From: Tolypeutes matacus
Lineage: Eukaryota; Chordata; Mammalia; Cingulata; Chlamyphoridae
Direction of reading: 5' to 3'
DNA: 64,000 nt
Assembly (NCBI GenBank): GCA_026826555.1
Contig: JAKSZT010054399.1
Location: 5,854,858 to 5,918,857 of the forward strand
Position numbers and translations under genes: made by a program
In this document: positions 49,972 to 62,168 of the stretch, piece by piece
Layout: the number at the start of each line of letters is the position of its first letter
Position numbering within the stretch: the stretch's first letter is position 1
The notes under the pieces: generated by a model
What the model was told of the DNA's origin: nothing
The model's input: only the letters and a program-made list of their open reading frames with translations
Databases searched by the model: none

Positions 49972-52205
49972 ACATATTGTAATTGTACATACCCCAGAAA
50001 AGCATCTTCTTAATTTAATCCATTCCTGTGGGTATGAACCCATTGTAAGTAGGGCCTTATGATGAGATTACTTCAGTTAAGAAAGTGTAGCCCCCCTCAA
50101 TCAGAATGGGTCTTAATCCTATTACTGAAGTCATTTATAAGCAGAATGAAGGTCAGACACAGGAGGCAAGAAGCTGAACCCAGAAGAGTAAGGAGGGACC
50201 AAGAGATGCTGCCGTGTGCCTTGCCATGTGACAGAGGAGCCAAGGATTGCTGGCAACCAGCCCCAGAACATTGGTCTTCAGGAAGAAAACATTGCCTTGA
50301 TTTGGACTTTTTCCTAGCCTCAAACCATGAGAGAATAAATTCCCATTGTTTAAGTCAACCCGTTTCATAGTATTTGCTTGAGCAACCCAGGAAACTAAAA
50401 CAAATTTTGGTATCAGAAAAGTGGGATGCTGCTATTGCAAATACCAAAAATGTGGTTTTGGAATTGGGTAATGGGTAGAGGTTGGAAGAATTGTGAGATG
50501 CTTGATAGAAAAGGCCTAGATTGCTTTGAAGAGACCATTGGTAGAAATATGGATGTTAATGGTACTTCCAATGAAGCCTTAGACAGAAATGATGACTGTG
50601 CCATTGCAAACTGGAGGAAATATGATTCTTTTTTTAAAAGTTATCCAAGAACGTGGCAAAATTGAGTTCTGATATCAAATGGAAGGCAGAACTTGAGAGG
50701 GATGAGCTTGGATATTTAGCTGAAGAGATTTCTAGGTGCAAAAAGTGCTGCCTGTTTTCTCTTTGCAGCTTAGAGTAAAATGTAAGTGGAAAGGGATAAG
50801 CTGAGAACTGAACTCCTGAACTGAAACCGAAATTGATGGTTTGGAAAATTCAGAGTTTCAGGAAAGCAAGTCCCCAGAGACTAGTGCTCCATGTGAGGGT
50901 TTAACTGAACATGGAACCAGTCAGCAATTTCTGTGCAAGTCAAGATTGGAGGTGCAGTTATACAGGAAGGATCTGTGGAAAGTCTTACTGACTGATGGTT
51001 TGGACTCCTGTGTACTACATGCAAAACCGACAAGAGTTTCACACAATTTGTATGAGCAGAACCACTGTCAGCCTGGACTAAAAAGGGACAGAGAAGGGAC
51101 AGATTGAAGGAAAAATCACTTCAAGGGCAGAACTATCAGAGCTGAAGTCTAGACTTGACGACATTGTCTCTGGCCAAGAGAGTGGGTCCACCCATGTGTG
51201 TGGGAAGAGTAAGTCTGTGCTGGTACTTGGAGAGGGTGGGCCTTCTGCCCCATTGTTCAGGAAAAGTAAAGCCACCCCAGTGCTCTGAGAGGGTGGAGCC
51301 TTAACCCTAGTGTTAGGGGAGAACTGGTCCCCTGCACAAGGACTTGGAAGGGGTGGGTCTACCCCTTCATCAAGCCCAGAGGACAACACATCATTCCATG
51401 GATGATTCTCAGACCTTGAAATCTAATGGAATATGCTCTGCTGGGTTTCTGAATTGTTTTGGGAGCCATAACCCCTGTTTTCCTTCCAATTTCTTGCTAT
51501 GAGAATGGAAATGTTTATCCTATGCTTGTCCCTCCATTGTATATCAGAAGTAGACGACTTGTTCTTTGGGTTTCATGGGTCTGTGGATGGAGGGGAATTT
51601 TGCCCCAGGGCCGACCACACCCATAACTGATTTTGATGAGATTTTGTACTAAACATTGTTTCTGGAATGATTTAAGGCTTTTGGGATATTGTAATGGAAT
51701 GAATGTATTTTGCATGTAGAAAGAACATGTCTTTGTGGGGTCAGGAGGGTGGACTGTGGTAGTCTGAAGATATATGTACCCCAGAAACATCTGTTCTTAA
51801 ATTTAATCCATTTCTGCAGGTGTGAACCCATTGTAAGTAAGACCTTTTGATGAGGTTAAGATGTGTCCCACCTCAATCAGGATGGGTCTTAATCCTATTA
51901 CTCATGTCTTTTATAAGCAGAATAAAATTCAGACACAGAGAGAGTAAGCCACAGGATGCAAGAAGCTAAACACAGAAGGAAGGGGAGAAAGCAGGAGATG
52001 CTGCCAAGACCCTTGCCATGTAACAGATGAGCCAAGGATCATTGGCAACCAGCCCCAGAACACTAGACTTCAGGAAGAAAGCAACACCTTGATGATACCT
52101 TGATTTGGATTTTATTCCAGCTTCAAACCTTAAGCAAATAAATTCCCATTGTTTAAGCAGCCCATTTCATGGTATTTGCCTGAGCAACCTCGAAAACTAA
52201 AACAG
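49972..52205 (+). mobile_element. Nearly complete MaLR element: LTR, internal region, LTR
   Basis: 5' LTR about 49972-50402 and 3' LTR about 51756-52205 share 'ttaatccatttctg/attcctg', 'gtcttaatcctattact', 'aataaattcccattgtttaag' and the 'aactaaaaca' end. The internal region (50403-51755) opens with 'aattttggtatcagaaaagtggg', a MaLR primer-binding-region pattern. A decayed gag-like reading frame follows (about 50426-50665). No pol or env is present, which is normal for MaLR. It lies inside the antisense L1. Confidence 0.85.
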
Positions 52206-54335
52206 TCCTTCATATACTTTTTCCACTTTTGTCTATCTTTATCTAGCTGATCTAATTATAAGCATTAATCAATGCTTCTTGTAACCTTTTAAACTTCTCC
52301 AACACATTGCTGATTTTTTAAATTTATGCTTTTCCTCATCTTATCTTAATTGTGATTGCTAGTCATTCCATAGATTTACCTATTAGCCACTCAGATTTAT
52401 CAGTTCCTCATTTTTCTGTATACAAATTCACTTTCTTTTAGCTTTTATCATCATCAGTTTCTTTCATCTGTTTTCCTTTAGATTGTTTTGCTGTTATTTA
52501 TTATGAATTTTATGCTATCTGCTTAATTTATTTGTTTTTATTTTTCCTTGTTTATTAATATTGGTATTTAAGATTGAATTTACACTGAGATGTGCTCTAG
52601 GGGTACCCTAAAACTTTTGGCATGTAGTGTTATATTAACATTTTTTTATTTTTATCTTCTAGAAATTCTGACATTTTAGTTTTAATTTCTGCTTTGGCTA
52701 TTTATAAGAGAGTATTTTTGTTTTTAATTTACAGCATTGTGGGGGTTCTATAGTTGTTAGCAGTTATTTTAATTACAGCATAGTCAAAAAATGTTATCTA
52801 TTTCTCTTTTTTAGAAGTTTTCGTTGTGGCCCTGTATATGGTTTGTTTTGGTATACGGGAACACATACAAGAAGGTGTATTCTCTGTTTTCTGAAAATAG
52901 AGTTGGTATATACAAATATGATCTATCTTATTCATTATCTTATTAATGATCTTCTATAGTCCTTCTTATTGTTACCCACTAAATCTGTCATGAGTTGTGC
53001 ATTTTTTCACTAGATTATGCTGCATGACAGGCAGCCTTAAAATCTCATTGTCTTAAACAAACTAAGCTAATTTTCTTTCTCGTGATCCATTTGACTACAA
53101 CTTGGTTGTTGTTCACCTGGGATGTGCTTGGCTTGCCTTGGCTCAACCCAGCTCCACAAGTCTTCTCATTTTAGACCTAGGGGCTGAAAGAGTAGCTCCT
53201 CTCTGGGTATTCGTTGTACAACATGTGGAAGGCAGAAACCAGGGTCACTGGTAGGGTAAGGCAAGTGTTGCACTCACCTCACATGCAACATTTAAGGGGC
53301 TCCAAACAACTCAGTAATCAAAGGTAAATAACAGTTTAGTACAATTTTTTAAAAATAAAAATTCATGCAAAAATCCATCATGAGCACATTATCACAGTTT
53401 TAAACAAAGACAGGGTCTAACCCTGCCCTTGCTATTTCTTTTTATTTTTTAAATTTATTTTATTATTTTTATTTCTTAAGAAATTAGGTATGGCCTTTGC
53501 GACATACACTCACATTTCATTGGTCGAGCAGAGTACATGGTTGAGACCAAAATGAATAAGATGAAGAAGTATATATTCTGTATATGAGGAAGTATGACAA
53601 GGGTGGGGAGCAAACAAATGAACAAATAATGCAATTGAACACAGGCTGCATGAAATAAGTCTACCAATAATATATTTATACCTATTTCTCCTTGACTCTT
53701 TTGTAGTTTTGGCTTTGTGAATTTTGATTCTGTTTTTCAGTGAATAGCTATTCATATATGTTAGTTTATAATTATGATTTTAATTTTTTAAATTAAAAAT
53801 GACTTTATTTGTATTATGTAATGATTTTAAAATTTAATTTAATCTTTCCGAATGTCAAGGTCATGACTCTTGCTTTCTTTTTGTTTGCTTTTGCCTGGTA
53901 TATCTTTGTCTATCCTATTATTTAGCACCTTTTGAATCTCTTTGTTTTAGGGGTTCTCTTGATGAGTATAACTTTGTGATTCAATATGAGTTTTTTTTTA
54001 AGTAGAAGAATTTAAGCTGTTACCACTTGTGGATATAATGGTATGTGGCATTTGTTTCATGGTAGTTATTCTTTCTATTTTTATTGCTTCTTTTTTAAAA
54101 AAAGTGTTTCAGTGGTCTAGCTTGTGTTTACTTTGTTTATGCATTCCTTATAATTTGAAATCATTGGCTTTGTTTATTTTTTTAATGTAAGCTTTAGCAC
54201 CATGACTGGTATACACTTAATCCTGTTTAGAGAATATTTGTTCACTGTTCGTGCTAACAATCCCAAAATTATGTATTTCCACTTCCTCCCACCTGTTCTT
54301 CCTCACCTTTACCATCAGTTATAGTAGATTAGATA
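52206..54335 (-). mobile_element. 5' portion of the interrupted antisense L1
   Basis: T-rich antisense L1 wording: 'ggccctgtatatggtttgtttt', 'aagaaggtgtattctctg', 'gcctggtatatctttgtc'. Within it, 53010-53260 reads like a separate antisense LTR fragment ('gctgcatgacaggcagcc'). Confidence 0.55.
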
Positions 54336-54339
54336 TTTT

Positions 54340-54570
54340 TTCTACTATCACTAGAGTCAGAATACTTGGGTTCTTATCCTATCTTGACTACTTACCAAAT
54401 GTGAATGTTTAATATTAGGCAAGTTACTTAACTTCTATAAGACTCGGTTTTCCCACCTGTAAAATGGTTATAATCATATTTCATATCTCTTGGGACTATT
54501 AAGAGGATCAAATGTGCACTTAGAATGGAGTTTGGAACTATAAGTGCTCAATAAATGTTATCTATTATTA
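54340..54570 (+). repeat. MIR SINE
   Basis: 'ggcaagttacttaacttctataagactcggttttcccacctgtaaaatgg' region and 'agtgctcaataaatg' tail. Confidence 0.8.
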
Positions 54571-55013
54571 TTGAAACATTTAAATACTAATAGATTTTTC
54601 AAAACTATATAAGAATTACAACCTTCTAAAGACTATTTCTTCCAAAGAACAAGCAAAAAGGACTTGTAAAGAATTCTCTCAATGGGCACGCATCTACTTT
54701 TGTTTTCCCACCTTTTAAAAAAAATGTATACTTCCATGACTCACAACTCTCATCAAATGAAATACATTCAATGGAAGGTCTCCCTCCACACCTGTTTCCC
54801 AGCCACTAAGGTCTCCTCAGATAACCATGGGTTATTAGCTTTTTGTTTGGATTCTTTGGTAATTTTAGCCACTTTAAGTGATATATATTTTATTCCCAGC
54901 TATAAAAGATGAGGAACTTAGCATATTTAAACTTTCTCTCCTTACCTTTTTCCTTCTAAATTCTGTTACTAGTACAATATTATTTTAACATCAACAATAA
55001 GAATGCTTAGGGA

Positions 55014-55474
55014 GGGGGCGGATGTGGCTCAAATGGTTGGGCGTCCGTCTGCCATATGGAGGGACCTGGGTTCGATCCCCAGGACCTCCCGGTAAAATAA
55101 TATATATATATATATATATATATAGAAGGCGCATGGGCTGCCAGGCTCTGTGTGCTGGTGAGCCGCCAGGCCCCGGGAGCCATGCAGCAAGATGATGATG
55201 TAACAGGAGAGAGACGCAGGGGAGAGACAAGACGAGATGCTCCGAAAGCTCCAAAAGCCAGGAACCAAGGTGGCGCAGGTGGCAGAACACCTCTCTCCTA
55301 CATCGGAGGTCTCCAGCATCGAATCCTGGTGAAGACTGGAGGAGGAGGATGGGAAGAGATGGCAGGAAACAGACACAGAGAATTGCCCAGCGAATGGACA
55401 CAAAACAGCAAATGAGGAAGGGGGGTGGTTTAAAATGGATAAAGTAAATAAATAAATCTTAAAAAAAAAAAAAA
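55014..55474 (+). mobile_element. Composite SINE with two different tRNA-like units, second copy
   Basis: Unit 1: 'gcggatgtggctcaaatgg', B box 'gggttcgatcccc'. The linker has become (ta)n at 55097-55124. Unit 2: 'ggtggcgcaggtggcag' and 'agcatcgaatcctgg' (about 55268-55330). Purine-rich 3' part and A-tail. Perfect 13-bp duplication gaatgcttaggga at 55001-55013 and 55475-55487. Confidence 0.93.
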
Positions 55475-56124
55475 GAATGCTTAGGGAAACTACAATATAT
55501 TCCTTGAAACTTTTGGTGTTGTTTTGGCTTTGTACTTGAATGAAAATTTGAGCAAATATAAAATAATGGGTCAGGATCTGGTTCTGGGTAAGATGGAATA
55601 AGCACAATCCACCCTGTGTCTCCATCTGACTGCAGCTACAAAACTTAGACAGAATGCACAGAGCAGCTATTCAAGGAAAAATAAACAGTAACAGGTGGCT
55701 TGGGGTAGAGGACTGGAATTCAAAGTGCCACCGAACACGGAGTGATTTTTTTTCCCCATGTGTTTTTTCTGGCGTCCCCTGGCATGGATTCAGATATACC
55801 TTGAAACCCAGAAGTGGGTCTCCATGCCAACATAGAGTGCTCCAGGAGAAGCCTTTGGAGCAGGAAAAACATTTCTCCTCATGTAGGATGAGCGGGGGGA
55901 ATCCCCTGTTTTCTTTTCATTTCTTCATGCTCTCATGCCCCAGCCCTCAGGTAATTTCTTGGCAGTGGCAGCAGCAACAGCAGTTTTAACGGGCCTTCAA
56001 GAGACTAAAACTCTGAGGGAGTTTCTTCTCTCACTGGAGGAGCTGTGGTCCCAAGAGAGTGGGACAAACCCTAATGCCTTGGCCTGGGATGCAGCTGTAG
56101 ATGGAAAGTGTGTAACAGAGTAGG

Positions 56125-56663
56125 GTTTATTTATTTATTTATTTATTTTTAATTAATTAATTAATTTATTTATTTATATATATATACATATATTTTAAGA
56201 GGTGCTTAGATTACCTAAAATATTACACGGAACCCACTGGGATTCCCATGTTGCCCACCTCCCACACCTCCCACCACATCCCACACAAACATCTCCCACA
56301 GTGTGGCCCACTACCCTCAATGAACTTACACATCCTGGAGCCTTGCCACCAACCATAGACCACAGTTCACACTGTAGACCACACTCTCTCCCACTCAGTT
56401 CTGAGTGGTGTGTGCTGATTTAAAATGGCCTACATCCATTGCCACAACAGTACTCAGGACAACCTCCAACTCCCAAAGAAGCCCCTGTATTTCAACTGCT
56501 CATCCCCTCCCTACCCAAAAACTGTCAAGTGGCCACTGGCTCCACCTCATTGTTATAATTTCTTGCATTGCAAGAATCACCATATGTGAGCAAGAGAATA
56601 CCATCAAGTCCACTCTAGTCCATAGTTCTTCCCCCAATCCAGAGGCGACTGGGATGGTGATGT
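56125..56663 (-). mobile_element. Antisense L1 3' end
   Basis: Minus strand reads 'acatgggaatcccagtggg', 'ttaggtaatctaagcacctctt', then an (aaat)n-rich tail. It parallels the 59650-59770 L1 3' end. Its 5' side runs into the N gap. Tail microsatellites at 56128-56180. Confidence 0.65.
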
Positions 56664-57063
56664 NNNNNNNNNNNNNNNNNNNNNNNNNNNNNNNNNNNNN
56701 NNNNNNNNNNNNNNNNNNNNNNNNNNNNNNNNNNNNNNNNNNNNNNNNNNNNNNNNNNNNNNNNNNNNNNNNNNNNNNNNNNNNNNNNNNNNNNNNNNNN
56801 NNNNNNNNNNNNNNNNNNNNNNNNNNNNNNNNNNNNNNNNNNNNNNNNNNNNNNNNNNNNNNNNNNNNNNNNNNNNNNNNNNNNNNNNNNNNNNNNNNNN
56901 NNNNNNNNNNNNNNNNNNNNNNNNNNNNNNNNNNNNNNNNNNNNNNNNNNNNNNNNNNNNNNNNNNNNNNNNNNNNNNNNNNNNNNNNNNNNNNNNNNNN
57001 NNNNNNNNNNNNNNNNNNNNNNNNNNNNNNNNNNNNNNNNNNNNNNNNNNNNNNNNNNNNNNN
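56664..57063. other. Assembly gap (400 N)
   Basis: Exactly 400 undetermined bases. The round number suggests an estimated size. Any ORF drawn across it is meaningless. Confidence 1.
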
Positions 57064-58157
57064 GGAGAAGGTAGAGCTCAGGAAAGGGACCTTATAATCT
57101 AGTTTAGGAACTTAGGGGCTCACTCCTGAGTTGTGCAAGCTTGCAACTGTCCCTAAATAGCATAACCAACTTTGAGAACTGAACTACAGAATAGAGCACC
57201 ACCCAGGTACTATACTGGCCACTGCGTGGTACACACGAAAGAAAGATTAAAATAGCATTGCAAAGGTTTTGAAAATGCAGCCCACAAAAGGCTAAAAGCC
57301 TGGCCTTAACTTGTAGCCTGAACCCAAACAAATTGAGTGCTTGCTTTAAAAAAAGAAAAAAAGGCAACATTCTCCATAAAATGTAAACATTTAAATAAGA
57401 TACAGAGTCATACTATTAAAAATGCCCAAGATACTATCCAAAATGACTGGACATAGGAAGACCCAGGAAAATTTCAATTCTCATGGAAAAAGATCAACAG
57501 ATGCCAATGCAAAGATGACCCAGGTGTTGAAATTATCTGACAAAGACTTTAAATAAGCTTTATAAACATGCTCTAACATGCCATCATAAACAATCCTGAC
57601 AAATAGAATATATAAAGAAGAACTAAGAGGAAGCTTGACAACTGCAAAGTATAATAACTGAAATTAAAATCTCACTGTATGGGCTTGGTAGCAGAAAATT
57701 AATAACAGATCTATTCATATCACCAAACACTGAAAATGACACAAATCCCTCAATGGGTGAATGCATAAACAAACCATGGTAGATCCATAACATCAAGTAC
57801 TACTCAGTAATAAAAGGAATGAACTATTTGTAAGTGCAACAACTTGGATGAATCTCAAAGGCATTATACTGAGTGAAAAAAGCCTGTCTCAAAAGGATAT
57901 ATATATTGTATAATTCCATTTATGCGGTATTGTCATAAAGACTAAACTCTGGTGACATAACTGATCTGTTCTCAGGGGTTAGAGGTGGGGGATGGCATGA
58001 ATAAAAAAGGATAACAAGAGGGAGATCTGTTTAGTGATGGGCCTGTTCTATATTTTCATTGTGGTGGTGGTTGCACAAATCTCTACATGCATTAAAATTC
58101 ATAGAAAGAATGAATTTTAGTGTATTTTAATTTAAAATATAAAATGTTAAAGATCTA

Positions 58158-58373
58158 ATGGGGGAAGCTGATATGGCTCAAGCGATTGGGCTCCCATCTA
58201 CCATATAGGTGGTCCAAGGTTTGATTCCCAGGACCTCCTGGTGAAGGCAAGCTGGCCCGTGTAGCGAGCTGGCCTGAGCAGAGAGCTGGTCCACATGGAG
58301 TGCTGGCCCGTGCAGGAGTGCTGGCCTGCACGGAGAGCTGGCGCAGCAAGATGACGCAACAAAAAGAGACACA
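58158..58373 (+). mobile_element. tRNA-SINE with minisatellite-like body
   Basis: Head 'ggaagctgatatggctcaag', B box 'ggtttgattccc', then reiterated 'agctggcc-gtg/agtgctggcc' units (58250-58340). It lacks the usual A-rich tail and abuts an LTR fragment. Confidence 0.85.
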
Positions 58374-58565
58374 AAGACCTTCTGTCTTTGTCCAATTCTC
58401 CCCTTCTTACAATGACACTAGTCATACTGGCTAAACTCCAGTTTAACCTCATCTTAACTAACCACATCTTCCAAGATTCTGTTTCCAAGTAAGGTCCCAT
58501 TCACAGGACCTGGGGTTAAGATTTGAACGTGCCTTTGGGTGGACACAGTTCAACCCAAAGCACTT
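58374..58565 (-). mobile_element. MLT1/MaLR-type LTR fragment
   Basis: 'gacactagtcatactggc', 'ctcatcttaactaaccac', 'caagtaaggtcccattcac', 'ggggttaagatttgaac' and 'acacagttcaaccc' are antisense MaLR wording. 58565-59500 shows no recognised element. Confidence 0.7.
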
Positions 58566-59499
58566 ACATATGAATGAGGCAAGTTCTTCCTGCACCATCC
58601 TTGTTCAAGAGATTTGTGGGGGCAGCTCAAGGGCTGTGTTCTAGGTCAGCAGGAATTCTTCCTGATTTACAATAGAGTATCTCAGGACACAAAATGTTGT
58701 AGATGAGAAGGGTTTTCATTCTACTTCTCCTAAGCAAAAGGGATCCGCAGCTGCACATTCGTTTTCTCTGTCCTCTCCCTTGCCTCACTGGCACCCCTAT
58801 TCCTAAAAAGAAGGCCTGTCTCTGCTCGGTCTGTCATTCCCTATTTTACCCCATTCACAATGTTCTGAACAACAAATTGTTGGACATGCCCTCACTATGT
58901 GCCACAGCTTTAGAGAACTGACCTCTGCTAGCCATATCTGAAATCTGCATCTCAGATAAACTTTAGAAGTCTAGAGTCTTCCTATAACCTTGCTTGAAAG
59001 TCCTGTTTGGCTGCTCTGCCTCACATATTTCGGGTCAGGACTATACTTGTCTCCGTGTGTTTGCATGTCTCCTTCTCATCCTCTTCATTGCTTCAGGGTG
59101 AATTTCAAGAACAATGGAGAGCAGAATCATTGTCAATATGTTTTTATCATTAATTAAGGTGATACCTTCAGATCAGATTGGGAAGGTTTAAGCCAAAAGA
59201 GCTGAAAGTTCTTTGCAGAATAAAGTAAGAGAAATATTGAGTTTACAGATAGCAGCCAGCAACCTGATATTGGGAATGAATCCAAGCTGCCTGGGAGATA
59301 CCTTCTCTTTCTATGCAATAAACACCTTCTGCTTCCCCTTGTAAACATGTGGAAGTGGGTTTGGGTCATGAAGAAGGAGTTTCACTAAGGTCAGAAGCAG
59401 CATAGTTTCAAAGAAGATAGGGAGGGAGAGAGAAGAATAGGTGTAACATGGTGCATTTGGGGGACATTGGAATTGTCCTGTGTGACATTGCAATGATGG

Positions 59500-59770
59500 A
59501 TAAAGGTCATCATACATTTTGTCAAAACCTATAAAATTGTGCGGTACAAAGTGTAAAAGTATAAATGAACTCTAGTCCATGGTTAGTAACAATGCGTCAA
59601 TATGGGTTCATCAATTGTAACAAATGTACCACACTAATGAGGTATGTTGCCAATGGGGGAAAGTGTGGGAGAGGGAGGGAGTAGGGCACATGGGAATCCC
59701 CTATATCTTTGATGTTTCATTTATGTAATCTAAAGCTTCTTTTAAAATAAAAATATATATTTAAAAAAAG
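59500..59770 (+). mobile_element. L1 3' end
   Basis: 'ctagtccatggttagtaac', 'tcatcaattgtaacaaatgtaccacactaatg', 'ttttaaaataaaaatata' and an A-tail. Probably a lineage-specific L1. Confidence 0.75.
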
Positions 59771-60049
59771 AGAGATTTGAGAGGAAGTTTAGAATTCGGG
59801 AGAAATACAAGATTAAGTTAGAAAGGACCATGAGAAACGGAGCCTACTTATCTGCTCTCCAACACGGAACGTTAACAGGAATATTGGGGAGAAAAGGGAC
59901 TTCATGCTATTGTATGTAGCACTTTATTTAAAATCAGAGGGAAGGGTAGCCCAAGAAATTTAGGAGATTTGAAGACATATGGGTCATATAACATGTCCAA
60001 CAGAAGGCACAGCCCTCTTATTATTGAGAGAAGCTGCACAATGAAAAGT

Positions 60050-60215
60050 GGAGTTGGCATGGACAGCATAGAAGCTATCATTTATTTAACACTTCTCTCT
60101 TCCCTGTACTGGACTGTGAACTCAGTTAACCCTTCCAACAACCTTTTAAGGTTGTGATGTTAGCAGTTCCTTTTCAAATGAGGAAACTGTGGCTCTGAGT
60201 AACCATTAACATAGT
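60050..60215 (-). repeat. MIR-like SINE
   Basis: 'caaatgaggaaactgtggctctgagtaacc' preceded by 'taacccttccaacaacc' is antisense MIR wording. Confidence 0.55.
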
Positions 60216-60239
60216 CTAATGCTGTTGCTTCTAAATCCC

Positions 60240-60640
60240 CCAAACTTTACCACTACTCCACATTGCCCCCCCCAATTCTCTTTTTTCCTTCCTCCCGGGC
60301 ACACAGCCAGATATATCTCCCAGCTTCCCTTGCAGTTAGGCATGGCCATGGAATGTGATCCATGTGACGTGTGCCGTTTCCAGACCTGGTCTATAAAAAC
60401 CTCCCATCACTCTTCCTCCTAAGCCTTCACTTTTCTGACAAATTATGATGGTGGCACCCAACTGTCTTTGAAAGCCACATGTTGACCATGTCAAAGCCCC
60501 CATCGGCCTGGGTTCTTGAAAAAGTGCATGAAACAGAGTGTCCTTGTATATGTGGAACCTACCCTGAACTTTTATGGTATTGAGCCATTTAGTTTTGGGA
60601 CTTTTTGTTACATCAGTTTAAAGCTTACCTAGTTAATATT
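60240..60640 (+). mobile_element. Old LTR fragment (ERVL/MaLR-like)
   Basis: 'ctcccagcttcccttgcag', 'ggcatggccatggaatgtgatcc' and a terminal 'gagccatttagttttggg' resemble an old mammalian LTR. Family not settled. Confidence 0.5.
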
Positions 60641-61079
60641 CCAATACTATCCTGATACTAATGTATCCTTCAGTATTGATGTCTCCAGTGATTCTATTTC
60701 TTGGAATTCTATTGTGAACTCAGTTTAATAACCAAATCTAGGTGATCTGAATTTTCTATCATATCCAAACAATGTGAGGGGATCTTGTCTATCCACAAAA
60801 TCCCGCTACCAACAAGCAAAAATCCTGCTGTAGGCAAAAGGCTGCTTCCTGGGTAATTCACCCAGACCACTTTCCTTCACCTGCTCTGATTCTTTATTTT
60901 TTTATGTCCTCCTCTCATGCCCTTCTGGCTCTCAGAGATCCTTAGCATGCTCTCTTGAAAGCAATACAGTAATTACCCAGGCCAGGTGTGCCTGGCCTCC
61001 ATATTAGATGAATAAGATATAATTAAATGATATAGGAGATTAGCCTAATAGCTCAAGACCTATGGGGATTTTAAAAGTG

Positions 61080-61445
61080 TCCTTACAGTGGAGACTGCTA
61101 GCTGTCTACCAAACTATGCATCCTTCTGTACCAATGACCCATGATTTTGTTGGAGTTACTTGCAGATAGAATTGTCCATGCGATACAGTTTTGGTCAATG
61201 AGAGGCAAGGGATGGGACTCTAGGGAAATCTGTTTCTTCCTTCCTGAAGATCTGAAAACAAAAACGAACACTGCAGCTTCCATCTTGCTACCTATATGAG
61301 GGGAAGTCCACGAAAACTGCAAGGAACTTGGCCTTGAAATCTTTGAGTCACAGCACCAGCTTGGCTGTGCTGTGTTATGTGAGAGAAAATAAACCCCTGT
61401 GTAAACCACAGTTATTTAAGTTTTCTGTTACATGAAGCTGAGTAT
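61080..61445 (+). mobile_element. Old LTR fragment
   Basis: 'cttccatcttgctacctatatgagg', 'gagagaaaataaacccctgtg' (poly(A) signal) and 'ttttctgttacatgaagctgagtataattg' end. Same general type as 60240-60640. Confidence 0.5.
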
Positions 61446-61521
61446 AATTGCTAACTTCCAAGGTCAGATAGTGTTCCAAGACCACAGAGATTTAACTAAT
61501 CTTCAAAATGCAAATGCCACC

Positions 61522-62168
61522 TGTGGCAGTTTGAGATTATTTATGAATTCCAAAAAGAGATATTGATTATGTTTGTAAACTGGTCTGTTCCTCTGGGCAT
61601 GATACACTTTGATTGATTTAAATTCAAAAGCTTTACATTTACTTGATTAAGTCAAGATTAGGGCTTTGATTCAAACAAGCTATTGGGGCATGTAGGGTTG
61701 AGTCCCTGCCCCCTTGTTGGGCTATATAAACGACACTCACTCAAGGAGAACATGGAAGCAGATACATGAGAAAAGAGAGAGAGCTCCAGAAACACAGAAG
61801 AGAACTTTGATCCTGTGGCCCCGGGGAGAGATAAGCCATTCACCTGATAGTTTACACCTGACCTTGTGAAGAGAGCAGAGCAGCTGAGACCAGAAAGAAA
61901 CGAGCCCTCCAGCCTACAGTTGAGATCAGAAGAAGCTGGGCCCATGGACCCTTCAGAGGAAAGAGGAAGACTGAATTCTTGCACAATATCAGCAGCCATT
62001 TTGCTTCAACATGTGGCAACAGACTTGGGTGAGGAAGTACCTCTTATGGGACCTTGAGTTGGACTCTTTAGGGCCTTGTAACTGTAAGCTTCTATCCCAA
62101 ATAAATACCCTTTATAAAAGCCAACTGATTTCTGGTACTTTGCATCAGTACCCCTTTGGCTGACTCCA
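61522..62168 (+). mobile_element. MaLR-type LTR, distinct subfamily
   Basis: Starts tgtggcagtttgag, contains 'gggctatataaacgac' (TATA-like), a poly(A) signal in 'cccaaataaataccc', and 'gccaactgatttctggtac' near the end. A short ORF within is not conserved coding sequence. Confidence 0.7.

Larger units (their letters stand above)
55585..58150 (+). mobile_element. L1M element interrupted by another L1 and a sequence gap
   Basis: 5' UTR start 'gggtaagatggaataagcac' and 'accctgtgtctccatctgactgcagctac' (55585-56120). Continuation 57064-57720 with ORF1-region wording ('gaaattatctgacaaagactttaa'). Then an L1 3' end (57720-58150: 'actactcagtaataaaaggaatgaac', 'attgtggtggtggttgcac'). Most of ORF1 and ORF2 is missing. 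Confidence 0.7.

Noticed and set aside
50426..50665. Short ORF in the MaLR internal region
   Set aside because: It is a decayed gag-like stretch typical of MaLR internal sequence. The frame is short and there is no sign of a functional product.
55029..55625. Minus-strand ORF of 198 codons, with similar ones at 25125-25766
   Set aside because: Both are antisense readings of the composite SINE. Their shared peptide motifs reflect the shared repeat, not a gene family.
56405..57097. ORF of 230 codons
   Set aside because: Most of it is translated N's from the assembly gap.
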